A stretch of DNA of 64,000 nt from Skermanella sp. TT6 (lineage in GTDB: Bacteria > Pseudomonadota > Alphaproteobacteria > Azospirillales > Azospirillaceae), in contig NZ_CP067420.1 of NCBI RefSeq assembly GCF_016653635.2, positions 5,420,001 through 5,484,000 of the forward strand, in the 5' to 3' direction. This document shows positions 26,670-34,914 of the stretch, one piece after another. Numbering within the stretch: the first letter of the stretch is position 1; each line of letters begins with the position of its first letter. Under the pieces are notes generated by a model that was not told the origin of the DNA, searched no databases, and was given only the letters and a program-made list of their open reading frames with translations. Position numbers and translations under genes: made by a program.

Positions 26670-26891
26670 ATGAAGTCGCAGAAAAGTCAGGTTGGATCGA
26701 TCGACGATCTCAACGCTCTGGTCGACGAGTATCTCGCCAAGGGCAACAAGATCACCCAGTGCCCGCCCGGTCCGTCGGAAGAAGTCGTCTACAAGAACCA
26801 GTACCGCAAGCGCCCCAAGAAGCCCGACGCCGCTGCCGCGCCCGCCGAGGCGCCTGCCGACAGGACCGACGCCCCGGCCACGTCGGAATAG
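26670..26891 (+). CDS. Small conserved hypothetical protein with a KITQCPPG motif
   Basis: 73 residues. The start at 26670 follows AAGGA; an in-frame ATG at 26655 is an alternative. The middle VDEYLAKGNKITQCPPGPSEEVVYKN is a pattern I have seen in small alphaproteobacterial and phage proteins of unknown function, with an invariant-looking Cys-Pro-Pro-Gly. The tail is basic (YRKRPKKP) and then Ala/Pro-rich and disordered. It stands alone and ends at a strong hairpin. The codon use is like its neighbours. No function assigned. Confidence 0.7.
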   Translation: MKSQKSQVGSIDDLNALVDEYLAKGNKITQCPPGPSEEVVYKNQYRKRPKKPDAAAAPAEAPADRTDAPATSE

Positions 26892-26913
26892 CCGGCCGAA
26901 CCCGATCCGGCAT

Positions 26914-26938
26914 CCCGCCGGGGCTCAGCCCCGGCGGG
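26914..26938. terminator. Bidirectional hairpin between convergent genes
   Basis: CCCGCCGGGGC (26914-26924) and GCCCCGGCGGG (26928-26938) form a perfect 11-bp stem with a TCA loop. It lies 22 bases past the plus-strand small gene and overlaps the last codons of the convergent minus-strand gene. No T run follows, so it is a candidate terminator only. Confidence 0.6.
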
Positions 26939-27248
26939 CCGCGCCGATGATCCCCGCCATCAGGTCGCGCGCCTGCTTCAGGCGGTCGTGCTTCAGCCCC
27001 ACCACCGGAAAGCTGCCGGAGGTCATCACGCTGACCACGGCGTTGACATGGTCCAGGTGCTCGTCCAGGTCGGGCGACGGCCCCCGTCCCCGGCGTTCGA
27101 GGATGAGATGGTCGCGCATCGCGACCAGGCAGCGCAGCACCCCCACGACTTCCTCGTGGTGCTGCTCCGGCTTCTCCTCCAGGACCCGGTCGAGCGTTTC
27201 CAGCGCCTTGATGCAGCCGTGCCGCTCGATCACCTCCGGCCCGATCAT
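26925..27248 (-). CDS. Small last gene of the formate dehydrogenase operon, function unknown
   Basis: 107 residues, no membrane segment, predicted mostly helical (VIERHGCIKALETLDRVLEEKPEQHHEEVVGVLRC). It includes two cysteines (about 12 and 40) and several histidines (9, 30, 31), so metal binding is possible. The ATG at 27248 overlaps the stop of the NrfD gene (ATGA), which ties it to the FDH operon. I do not recognise the family; a maturation or regulatory accessory protein is a guess from position alone. Confidence 0.7.
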   Translation of the reverse strand: MIGPEVIERHGCIKALETLDRVLEEKPEQHHEEVVGVLRCLVAMRDHLILERRGRGPSPDLDEHLDHVNAVVSVMTSGSFPVVGLKHDRLKQARDLMAGIIGAARRG

Positions 27249-28282
27249 GACGGCCGCCTCACGCCGCGCGTCCCGAGGTCGCGATCGACCCGGCGGCGCG
27301 GGGCCGTTCCTTCCGGTTCCCGCCGGGTCAGCCGGAAATACTCGTCCGGGCGCTCCGCCGACCGGTTGCCGGCCTGGAAGATCGCTTGGCGCATGACCAT
27401 CCCTCCCGCCAGGATCGCGAGCGAGCCCAGCACGGAAAGCCCCCGGCTCGGCCTCTTCGACAGCGCGTTGACCGCGTGGCAGGCCAGCGGCAAGCCCAGG
27501 CCGAGGGCGAGCGCCCCGGCCTTGTAGCCGGAGCCGATCGGCCCCTCGCGCAGGGTTTCGCCGACGCCGGCCTCGTGGTGGCGTCGCTCCGCCAGGGCCG
27601 AGGCCACCAGTTCCCCGGCGGCGGCGATGGCGGCGAGGCCGTCGAGCCGCCGGCAGTTCTCCGGATCGCCGGCGACCTGCTCGCCGAGCGACAGGGCCGC
27701 CGCGGCCGTCGCCATGGCCGAGGTGCCGAACTGCACCGCCATGGCGCGGGGGGCCGCCGCCCACAGGGGCGTGCTGGTGGCGCTGAGCAGAGCCGCGGTG
27801 TAGGTGCTCATGCCGGCGCCCAGGAAGGCGGCCGGGACCTGCACCATGTCAGCCGCGCGCCGCAGGCCGGACCGGCTGCCGTCGCGCCGCCGCTCGCCGG
27901 CCATGTGGCCCAGGGCGGTCAGGCCGCTGGCGAGGCCGAAACCGGCCAGGACGAAGGACCCGAACGACATGGGCGAACTGGTCCGGTAGATCCGCAGCAT
28001 GTTGTAGAAGCGTTCGGGCGTCTTCAGGTCGGCGACCAGCAGCGGCGGCCCGGCCAGCGCGCCGGCCAGCGCCAGGTAGCGGCCGTTGCGCACGATCGTC
28101 TCGTCCCGTCCGTCGCCCAGCCGGTCGGCCAGGGTCGCGACGATCTGCGACGACCCGGCGATCCCGGCGAGATAGACGTAGGTCGCGATCTTCCAGTCGA
28201 ACGGGCTCGGCTTCAGGGATGCCTGGCCGTAATAGGTCTCGCCGTTCCATTCCGTTCCGGCGGCATCGGGGATCGCCCTCAT
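27245..28282 (-). CDS. NrfD/PsrC-type membrane subunit of formate dehydrogenase
   Basis: 345 residues with about eight hydrophobic segments. The N-terminal WKIATYVYLAGIAGSSQIVATLAD and the YNMLRIYRTSSPMSFGSFVL segment are characteristic of NrfD/PsrC quinone-interacting subunits. It would pass electrons from the iron-sulfur subunit to quinone in the inner membrane. There is no histidine-ligated cytochrome b of the FdnI kind here, so the complex uses a heme-less anchor. The start overlaps the stop of the iron-sulfur gene by 4 bases. Confidence 0.88.
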   Translation of the reverse strand: MRAIPDAAGTEWNGETYYGQASLKPSPFDWKIATYVYLAGIAGSSQIVATLADRLGDGRDETIVRNGRYLALAGALAGPPLLVADLKTPERFYNMLRIYRTSSPMSFGSFVLAGFGLASGLTALGHMAGERRRDGSRSGLRRAADMVQVPAAFLGAGMSTYTAALLSATSTPLWAAAPRAMAVQFGTSAMATAAAALSLGEQVAGDPENCRRLDGLAAIAAAGELVASALAERRHHEAGVGETLREGPIGSGYKAGALALGLGLPLACHAVNALSKRPSRGLSVLGSLAILAGGMVMRQAIFQAGNRSAERPDEYFRLTRREPEGTAPRRRVDRDLGTRGVRRPS

Positions 28283-29187
28283 CGGTCCCGCCCCCGTCCG
28301 GCCGACATCAGGGCCGCGGCGGCGAGGGTCAGCCCGGCCATGGCGGCGAGGCCCGACAGGAAGCTGGGCCGGACCCGGTCGCTCGCCCGGGTGGGCGCCG
28401 CCGGCAGGTTGTAGACCTCCGGCCGGTCGGTCAGCAGAAAGAAGGCGTTCAGGTGCTTCAGGCCGCCGGTAGCCCCCGGCGTATCCGGCGCGCCGTAGAG
28501 ATAGGCGTCCGTGGCGCCCTTCTCATGAAGGCTCCCGACCCGCCGCCTCGCCCGGTCGAACAGCTCCTCGACCTCGCCGAACTGGATGCTGTCTGTCGGA
28601 CAGGACTTGGAGCAGGCGGGCTCCAGCCCGCCCTTCAGCCGGTCGTAGCAGAGCGTGCATTTGTGCGCCTTGCCGTCCGCCAGGCTCAGCTCGACCACGC
28701 CGAACGGGCAGGCCGGCACGCAGTAGCCGCAGCCGTTGCAGATATCCTGCTGGACCACCACGGTGTCGAACTCGGTCCGGAAGATCGAGCCGGTCGGGCA
28801 GGCCTCCAGGCAGGGAGCGTTGGCGCAGTGCTTGCACACGTCGCTCATCATCAGCCAGTTGCTCTGGAACGGCGCCATATCCCGGGCGCGGTCGTCACCG
28901 CTGCCGATCTTCTCGACGAAGGCGACATGCCGCCACGTGTTGGCGCCCAGATCGCCCGTGTTGTCATAGCTGTGCCCGGTCAGGCCCAGATTGTCGGCCG
29001 GCAGTCCGTTCCATTCCTTGCACGCCACCTCGCAGGCCTTGCAGCCGATGCACAGGGTCGTGTCGGTGAAGAAGCCGTAGCTCTTGCCAGGCTCGATCCG
29101 CGTGCCGCAGGTCAGTTCCGACTCGTCCGGGATCACCCCGTTCGGGAAGGACTCGGCATAATCGAGTGCCCGGGGGTGGACGCCCAT
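28279..29187 (-). CDS. Formate dehydrogenase iron-sulfur (beta) subunit
   Basis: 302 residues with four 4Fe-4S binding sets: CIGCKACEVACKEW, CKHCANAPCLEACP, CNGCGYCVPACPFGV, and CTLCYDRL...PACSKSCP. It relays electrons from the selenoprotein subunit to the membrane partner. A C-terminal hydrophobic stretch (about 275-297, LSGLAAMAGLTLAAAALMSA) acts as an anchor. The ATG at 29187 follows GGAGGAGAAG and overlaps the alpha-subunit stop (TGATG). No twin-arginine signal is visible. Confidence 0.95.
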   Translation of the reverse strand: MGVHPRALDYAESFPNGVIPDESELTCGTRIEPGKSYGFFTDTTLCIGCKACEVACKEWNGLPADNLGLTGHSYDNTGDLGANTWRHVAFVEKIGSGDDRARDMAPFQSNWLMMSDVCKHCANAPCLEACPTGSIFRTEFDTVVVQQDICNGCGYCVPACPFGVVELSLADGKAHKCTLCYDRLKGGLEPACSKSCPTDSIQFGEVEELFDRARRRVGSLHEKGATDAYLYGAPDTPGATGGLKHLNAFFLLTDRPEVYNLPAAPTRASDRVRPSFLSGLAAMAGLTLAAAALMSAGRGRDR

Positions 29188-32100
29188 CAGTCTTCTCCTC
29201 CGGAATGGCCGGGTCTCATCAGGCGCCCGCGCCTGACGTTGCAGACCAGCGCCTTGTTCTCGTGCATGCTGGTGTTGGGATCGCCGACGACCGCGGTCAG
29301 CACGTTGGCGATGTCGCCGGTCGCATAGCCCTTCCAGCCGAAGTGCCAGGGCATGCCGACCTGATGGACGACCCGCCCCTCCGCCAGGCGGAACGGCTGA
29401 AGCCGGTCGGTCACCAGCGCCCGCGTCTCGATCTCGCCGCGCAGCGTCGAGATCACGATCCAGTCGGTGTTCCCGATGCCCAGGTCCCGCGCCAGCTCCG
29501 TCGGGATCTCGGCGAACCCCTCCGGCTGAAGCTCCGCCGTGACCGGGACCGAGCGGGTCGGCGTGCCGCCGGAATGGTGCTCGGTCAGCCGGTATGTCGT
29601 GAAGGCATGGGGGAAGCGCGGATCGCCGGGCTCCGCCAGCTTGTTGTCGGCCTCCTCCCAGCGCTTGGCGACCGGATTGGACTGCCGCCCGTAGAGCGGA
29701 TTGCGGACCGGGCTTTCCAGGGGTTCGTAATGGGTCGGCAGCGGGCCGTCCTTCAGGCCGGACGGGGCGAACAGCGACGCCTTGCCGTCGGCGATCATGA
29801 TGAAGGGGCTGCGGCCGTCCAGAGCCTCCATGCCGACCGGGTGCCTGCTCCAGTCCGGGTCGTATCCCGGCGCCTTGGTCTTGGGGAAGTCGATCGAATC
29901 GTCGCCGGTCCAGCTTTCCTTTTCCGCGTCCCACCAGACCAGACGCTTCTTTTCCGACCAGGGCTTGCCCTCGGGATCGGCCGAGGCCCGGTTGCACAGG
30001 GTGCGGCGGTTCTCCGGCCAGGCGAAGCCCCAGCCCAGGTGGGTCCCCGGTCCCTCCGGTCCGTCCGCGCGGCGCGAGCGGGACCGGTTGTCGCCCTCTT
30101 CCGGGAAGACGCCGCAATAGATCCAGCAGCCGCAGGCGGTGGAGCCGTCGTCCTTGATGTCGTTGATGCCGGTCAGCTGCTTGCGCCCGGCCCAGGTATA
30201 GCCGTTGATCTCCTTCAGCACGGCCTCGGCGGACGGGTCGCGGTCAGGTCCCCTCTCCGGATAGTCCCAGGTCAGGTTCCGGATCGGCAGGTCCCGCTCC
30301 TTGTCGCTGTCGGCGTACAGCGCCTTCAGGCGCAGGCCCAGGTGATAGATGAACCACAGCTCAGACTGGCTGTCCCCGGGGCCGTCCACCACCTTGTCGT
30401 GCCACTGCAGCAGCCGGTGGGTGTTGGTGAAGGTGCCGTCCTTCTCGCCGGCCAGCGAGCCCGGCATCAGGAAGATCTCGGTCTTGATGTCCTCCGGCTT
30501 CAGGTCGCCGTCGCGCACCAGATGGCCCTGGTACCAGAAGGAGGCGGTGTCGGTCTCGGCGCAGTCGCGCACCACCATCCAGTCCAGCTCGGCCATGCCG
30601 GCCTGCACCATCTTGGAATTGCTGCCGCCGATCGCCGGGTTCTGGCCCAGGAAGAACATGCCGCGGATCACCCCGTCGCGCATCGCCAGCGTCTGGGGAA
30701 GCTGGCTGTGGTCGCCGACGATCTTGGGCAGCCACTCGTACCCGAAGCCGTTGGACGGGGCCGCATGGTCGCCGTACCAGGCCTTGAGCAGGCTGACCAT
30801 GTATTTGGGGAAATTGTGCCACCAGCCGGTCGGCGTCTGCTCGGTCTCCAGGAACTGCTCCAGGTCCTTGTGCGGCCGGTAGGCGTGGGGTTGCTGAAGG
30901 TAGCCGGGCAGCATGTCGTACAGGGTCGGAATGTCGGTGCTGCCCTGGATGCTGGTGTGCCCGCGCAGCGCCAGCACGCCGCCGCCCGGCCGCCCGACAT
31001 TGCCCAGCAGCGCCTGGATGATCCCGGCGCCGCGGATCATCTGGACGCCGGTGCTGTGATGGGTCCAGCCGACCGCGTAGCAGATCGCCCCGGTCCTGTC
31101 CCGGCCGGAATTCCGGGTGATCGCCTCGCACACCTTCAGGAAAGTGGAGGCCGGGCAGCCGGTCACCCGCTCGACCATCTCCGGCGTGTAGCGGGCATAA
31201 TGCCGCTTCATGATCCGGTAGACGCAGTTGGGATGCTGGAGCGTGCGGTCGTGCGGCGCCGGTCCCTCGCTCGTGGTCTTGGAGCTGTCGTTGAAGGACT
31301 CGGTCGTGGTCGCGTGGTGCTCGGCCAGCGACGACGGCACCTTCATGCCCTCGTACTGCCAGGTGTCGAGCACGTAGCTCTTCTTTTCCTCGTCCCAGCC
31401 GGAGAACACGCCGTCCAACTGCTCCGGGTCCTGGTAGTCGGGCGAGATGATCATCGCGATGTTCGTGTATTCAAGGGCGTATTCCTTGAACCACAGGTCG
31501 TTTTCCAGGATGTAGCGGATGATCCCGCCCAGGAACGCGATGTCCGAGCCCGCGCGCAGCGGGGCGTGGATGTCGCACAGGGCCGAGGTCCGCGTGAAGC
31601 GCGGGTCGGCATGCACGATCGTGGCACCCTTCTCCTTCGCCTGCATCACGAAGCGGAAGGCGATCGGATGGTTCTCGGCCATGTTCGACCCCATCACCAG
31701 GATGAAGTCGGAATTGGCGAGATCCCACTGGGCGAGCGTCGCCGCTCCCCTGCCATAGGTGGCACCCAGACTGGGCACCGACGAACTGTGTCAGACGCGG
31801 GCCTGGTTCTCGATCCAGACCATTCCCAGGCCGCCCGAGAACAGCTTCTTGATCAGGTAGTTCTCTTCGTTGTCCAGGGTGGCGCCGCCGAGCGAGCCGA
31901 GGCCCAGCGTATGGTTGACGATGGTTCCGTCGGGCAACTTGTGGACGAAGGTCTCGTCGCGGGTCCGCTTGACCAGATGGGCGATGCGGTCCATCGCCCA
32001 GTCCATCGGCTTCTCCTCCCACCGGTCGGAGTGGGGAGCCCGGTACAGGACCTTGTCGATCCGGTCGGGCATGGTCATGAGGCCCAGGGTGGCCGCCCCC

Positions 32101-32387
32101 TTGGGGCACAGGGTCCCCTGGTTGATCGGGCTTCGCGGGTCCCCCTCCACATGGATCACCCGGCCGTCCTTGGCATACATCAGCTGGGCGCAGCCGACGG
32201 CGCAGTAGGGACAGATGTTGGTCCCGACCGTGTCCGCCTCCTCCAGCCGGGGCCTGAGGCCCCGCGACATCGAGCTTTCCGCCGCCTTGGTGGCGGAGGA
32301 CTGGCCCGCGACCTGGCGCGGAACGGACCATTCGCGGACGAAGCCCCCGATGCGCTCGGAGATCGTGCGGCTGCGGATGCGTTTCAT
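29187..32387 (-). CDS. fdnG: Formate dehydrogenase alpha subunit, selenocysteine-containing
   Basis: 1066 residues if the in-frame TGA at 31791-31793 is read as selenocysteine 199. Context ENQARV-U-HSSSVPSLG matches the active-site region of FDH-N/FDH-H (R-V-U-H). Before it lies the 4Fe-4S set CPYCAVGC...CPKG (about residues 59-95). After it come molybdopterin-binding segments such as VMGSNMAENHPIAFRF and, near the end, the dinucleotide-binding domain. A SECIS-like hairpin follows the UGA directly. Oxidises formate to CO2 with a bis-MGD molybdenum (or tungsten) centre. Unlike FdnG of E. coli, the N-terminus (MKRIRSRTISERIGGFV) has no hydrophobic Tat signal. The two halves would be misread as separate genes by a standard caller. 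Confidence 0.95.
31761..31793 (-). promoter_or_regulatory. UGA selenocysteine codon and bacterial SECIS-like hairpin
   Basis: The UGA codon is at 31793-31791. Eleven bases later a hairpin GGUGCCC-AGUCU-GGGUGCC (31779-31761) forms, seven pairs with two G-U. Loop and spacing resemble the E. coli fdhF SECIS, whose apical loop is AGGUCU about 17 bases after UGA; here AGUCU starts 18 bases after. This is the SelB-binding signal expected for a selenoprotein mRNA. Confidence 0.85.
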
Positions 32388-32412
32388 GGTCCTATCCTCG
32401 CTCCCGATCTAT

Positions 32413-32658
32413 TCACCGGCTGCCTTGGTCGGCGAGCCACATGTCCTGGACGATGCCGGCGATCAGGTCGTCGGCATCCTTGTAATGGACGATCACCCGG
32501 GCCTGGGATCGCTGGAGGCCCGGCAGGTCCTGCGGCTCGACCGGCGCCGAGGGGGCCAGGACGAACAGCATCGGCTGGCCGTCCTCCGGTTCCATCCTGA
32601 ACCGCCCTTCCTGGACGATCGTGATGGTGCCGGTCATGGTCTTCAGCGCGGACTTCAT
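32413..32658 (-). CDS. Small protein upstream of formate dehydrogenase, function unknown
   Basis: 81 residues, soluble, mixed alpha/beta (TGTITIVQEGRFRMEPEDGQPMLFVL then LQRSQARVIVHYKDADDLIAGIVQDMW). The middle looks like a small beta-barrel or OB-like fold, but I cannot name the family. It sits between the SelD fusion (30 bases) and the FDH alpha subunit (25 bases), all on one strand, so it is probably co-transcribed and may assist this enzyme. Ribosome site GGGGCC is poor; the start is the only ATG near. Confidence 0.72.
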   Translation of the reverse strand: MKSALKTMTGTITIVQEGRFRMEPEDGQPMLFVLAPSAPVEPQDLPGLQRSQARVIVHYKDADDLIAGIVQDMWLADQGSR

Positions 32659-32688
32659 GGCCCCGGCCCCTTCGCCGTCACGGCGTCT

Positions 32689-34914
32689 TCACCGTCGAAA
32701 CTCCCGGTTTGGTAACGACGGCCGGGGCGGGAGGTTCCCAAGAATGATTCGGGGTTCGGAACCGGCGGCGGATTCGACGGCGCCGATCACCGCGGCATGG
32801 TCGTAGCCCAGGCTCCGGAGCGCCGCGACGCACGCCTCCGCCCGGCCGGCCGGCACTCCGGCGAGCAGGCCGCCGGCTGTCTGCGGGTCGAACAGCAGGT
32901 CCGGCACGGCACCGTCGGCATGCGGGGCGGCCGCGGCGTTGCCGGGATGCAGGGTGCTGCGGACGCCGGCCTCCAGCATCTCGGCGGCCCCGTCCAGCGC
33001 CGGGACGGCGGACGCGTCGAGGCGGATATCGCTCCGGGAGGCCGCCATCATCTCGACCAGGTGGCCGAACAGGCCGAACCCGGTCACGTCGGTGCAGCCG
33101 CCGGCCCCGTGCTCCGCCAGGCAGCGCGCGGCCGGTCCGGACGGCTGGTCCATCGCCGCGAGCGCCCCCGCCACCCAGCGCGCCCGCGCCCTGCCCCGCA
33201 TCGCGCCGGCGAGCAGCACGCCGGTGCCCAGAGGCTTGGTCAGGATCAGCCGGTCGCCCGGCCGGAGGCCGCCCTTGCGCAGCAGGCGTCCCGGCTCGAC
33301 CGAGCCGGTGACGGTGAAGCCCAATGCCGGCTCCGCCGCTTCCGCGCTGTGGCCGCCGACCAGCAGGGCGCCCGCGTCCCGCAGCACGTCCAGACCGCCC
33401 CTCAGCATCTGGAACAGGTCGTCCTCGACGATGTCCGGCCGCCCCGGGGGCACGCAGGCGATCGCCAGAGCGGTCGAGGGCTCCGCCCCCATGGCGTGGA
33501 TGTCGCCCAGCGCGTGGTTGGCGGCGATCCGGCCGAACAGGTAGGGGTCGCCCGTGAAGGCGCGGAGGAAATCGACGGTCTGGACCGTCAGCCGCCCGGC
33601 CGGTGGCGGCTCGATCACCGCGGCGTCGTCGGCGCCGGAGTCCAGCCCGAGCCGGCGCAGCGCGCCCTTCAAGGCACCGGCCGGCACCTTGGCGCCGCAG
33701 CCGGCGCAGCGCGGTTCGGCCCCCGGTCCCGGCATGGGTTTCGGCGTCATCGCCGGGACGTCCTGGAACTTCGCCATGAACCGCCGGTCGATCCGGTCCT
33801 TCAGCCACCAGGCCCAGCGCCCCTCCGCCGAGAAGCCCCCGCGCGAGGCGACGGCGTAGCGTTCCCCGGTGCTGATCAGCTTGAGGTAGTTCCGCTGCGG
33901 CGCGAAGGGCACCGGCGGCCGGCCGGACAGCGCCCGGCGCAGGTTGCCGGTCAGCGGCGGCCCCTGCCGGACCGCGAAGACCCCCGCCTTCTCGCGCGGG
34001 TGTTCCAGCACCGCGGCCACGTCGCCCGCCGCGAAAACCCGGTCGTCGTCGACGGAGCGGAGCGTCGCGTCGACCGCGACGAAGCCGCGCTCGTCGAGCG
34101 TCAGCCCCGTCCGTCGCAGCCAGGGCGCGGCACCCGCCTGGACCGCCCACAGCGCCTCGTCGAACGCGATCCGCCGGCCGTCGGCGCAGACCAGGGCGCC
34201 CGGCTCGACCGCGGCCACCTCGGCGTCGGTGAGCACCTCGACCTCCCGCTCGGCCAGCAGGCGGTCGAAGCGGTCGCGGACCCGCGCGTCGTCGTTGGCC
34301 AGCAGCCGGCCCCGCGTCACCAGCACCACGCGGGGCCGCAGCGCCGCCTTTCCTTCCGCCGCCATCAGGCCCCCGAGCCGGTGGTCGATGGACAGGGCCA
34401 GTTCCACGCCCGCCGCCCCGCCGCCGACCACCACCACGTCGAGCCGCCGGTCGGCCGCGCGGACCCGCTCCACCACCGCCGCCCAGCGGCCGGCCAGCCT
34501 GTCCACCGGCTTGACCGCGGTCGCGTGCTCGGCCGCCCCCGGAACGTCGTGGGCCCGCGGCGTCGACCCGATGTCGAGCGACAGCACGTCGTAGCGCACC
34601 GGCGGCCGGCCGGACAGCAGCACGGCGCGGTTCGCCCGGTCCAGGCCCGCCGCCTCGGCATGGATCAGCCGCGCGCCGGCGAACCCCGCCAGCCTCATCA
34701 GGTCGATATGGCAGGCGTCATGGTCGTAATGGCCGGCGATGAAGCCCGGCAGCATGCCGGAATAGGGCGTCTCCACGTCCCGGGTCACCAGGGTCAGCCG
34801 CACCCCCGGCATCGGGCGCATGCCGAAGCTTTTCAGCACCTGGACATGGGAATGGCCGCCGCCGACCAGCACCAGTTCGGCCGTGGTTTCATTGGATGAA
34901 GCGGCGCCGCTCAC
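32689..34914 (-). CDS. selD: NAD(P)/FAD oxidoreductase-SelD fusion (selenophosphate synthase)
   Basis: 741 residues. Residues 1-370 are an NDH-2-like FAD/NAD oxidoreductase (LVLVGGGHSHV at about 15-24, VVVVGGGAAGVELAL, RVFAAGDVAAV). Residues about 399-741 are selenide, water dikinase: RCAGCGAK (catalytic Cys about 406, matching Cys17 of E. coli; the second Cys of GCGCK is Ala), DDAAVI, TVDFLRAFTGDPYLFGRIAANHALGDIHAMGA, VGGHSAE, DPQTAGGLL. SelD makes selenophosphate for selenocysteine; the oxidoreductase half may provide reduced selenium. The fusion is known in other bacteria. GTG start at 34914 overlaps the previous stop (GTGA). No selA, selB or tRNA-Sec is in the window. Confidence 0.92.
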   Translation of the reverse strand: MSGAASSNETTAELVLVGGGHSHVQVLKSFGMRPMPGVRLTLVTRDVETPYSGMLPGFIAGHYDHDACHIDLMRLAGFAGARLIHAEAAGLDRANRAVLLSGRPPVRYDVLSLDIGSTPRAHDVPGAAEHATAVKPVDRLAGRWAAVVERVRAADRRLDVVVVGGGAAGVELALSIDHRLGGLMAAEGKAALRPRVVLVTRGRLLANDDARVRDRFDRLLAEREVEVLTDAEVAAVEPGALVCADGRRIAFDEALWAVQAGAAPWLRRTGLTLDERGFVAVDATLRSVDDDRVFAAGDVAAVLEHPREKAGVFAVRQGPPLTGNLRRALSGRPPVPFAPQRNYLKLISTGERYAVASRGGFSAEGRWAWWLKDRIDRRFMAKFQDVPAMTPKPMPGPGAEPRCAGCGAKVPAGALKGALRRLGLDSGADDAAVIEPPPAGRLTVQTVDFLRAFTGDPYLFGRIAANHALGDIHAMGAEPSTALAIACVPPGRPDIVEDDLFQMLRGGLDVLRDAGALLVGGHSAEAAEPALGFTVTGSVEPGRLLRKGGLRPGDRLILTKPLGTGVLLAGAMRGRARARWVAGALAAMDQPSGPAARCLAEHGAGGCTDVTGFGLFGHLVEMMAASRSDIRLDASAVPALDGAAEMLEAGVRSTLHPGNAAAAPHADGAVPDLLFDPQTAGGLLAGVPAGRAEACVAALRSLGYDHAAVIGAVESAAGSEPRIILGNLPPRPSLPNREFRR

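Noticed and set aside
31778-31793. The TGA inside the formate dehydrogenase gene as a nonsense mutation, with a second gene starting at 31778.
   Set aside because: Its position matches the known selenocysteine residue, a SECIS-like hairpin follows, and a SelD gene is upstream in the same operon.
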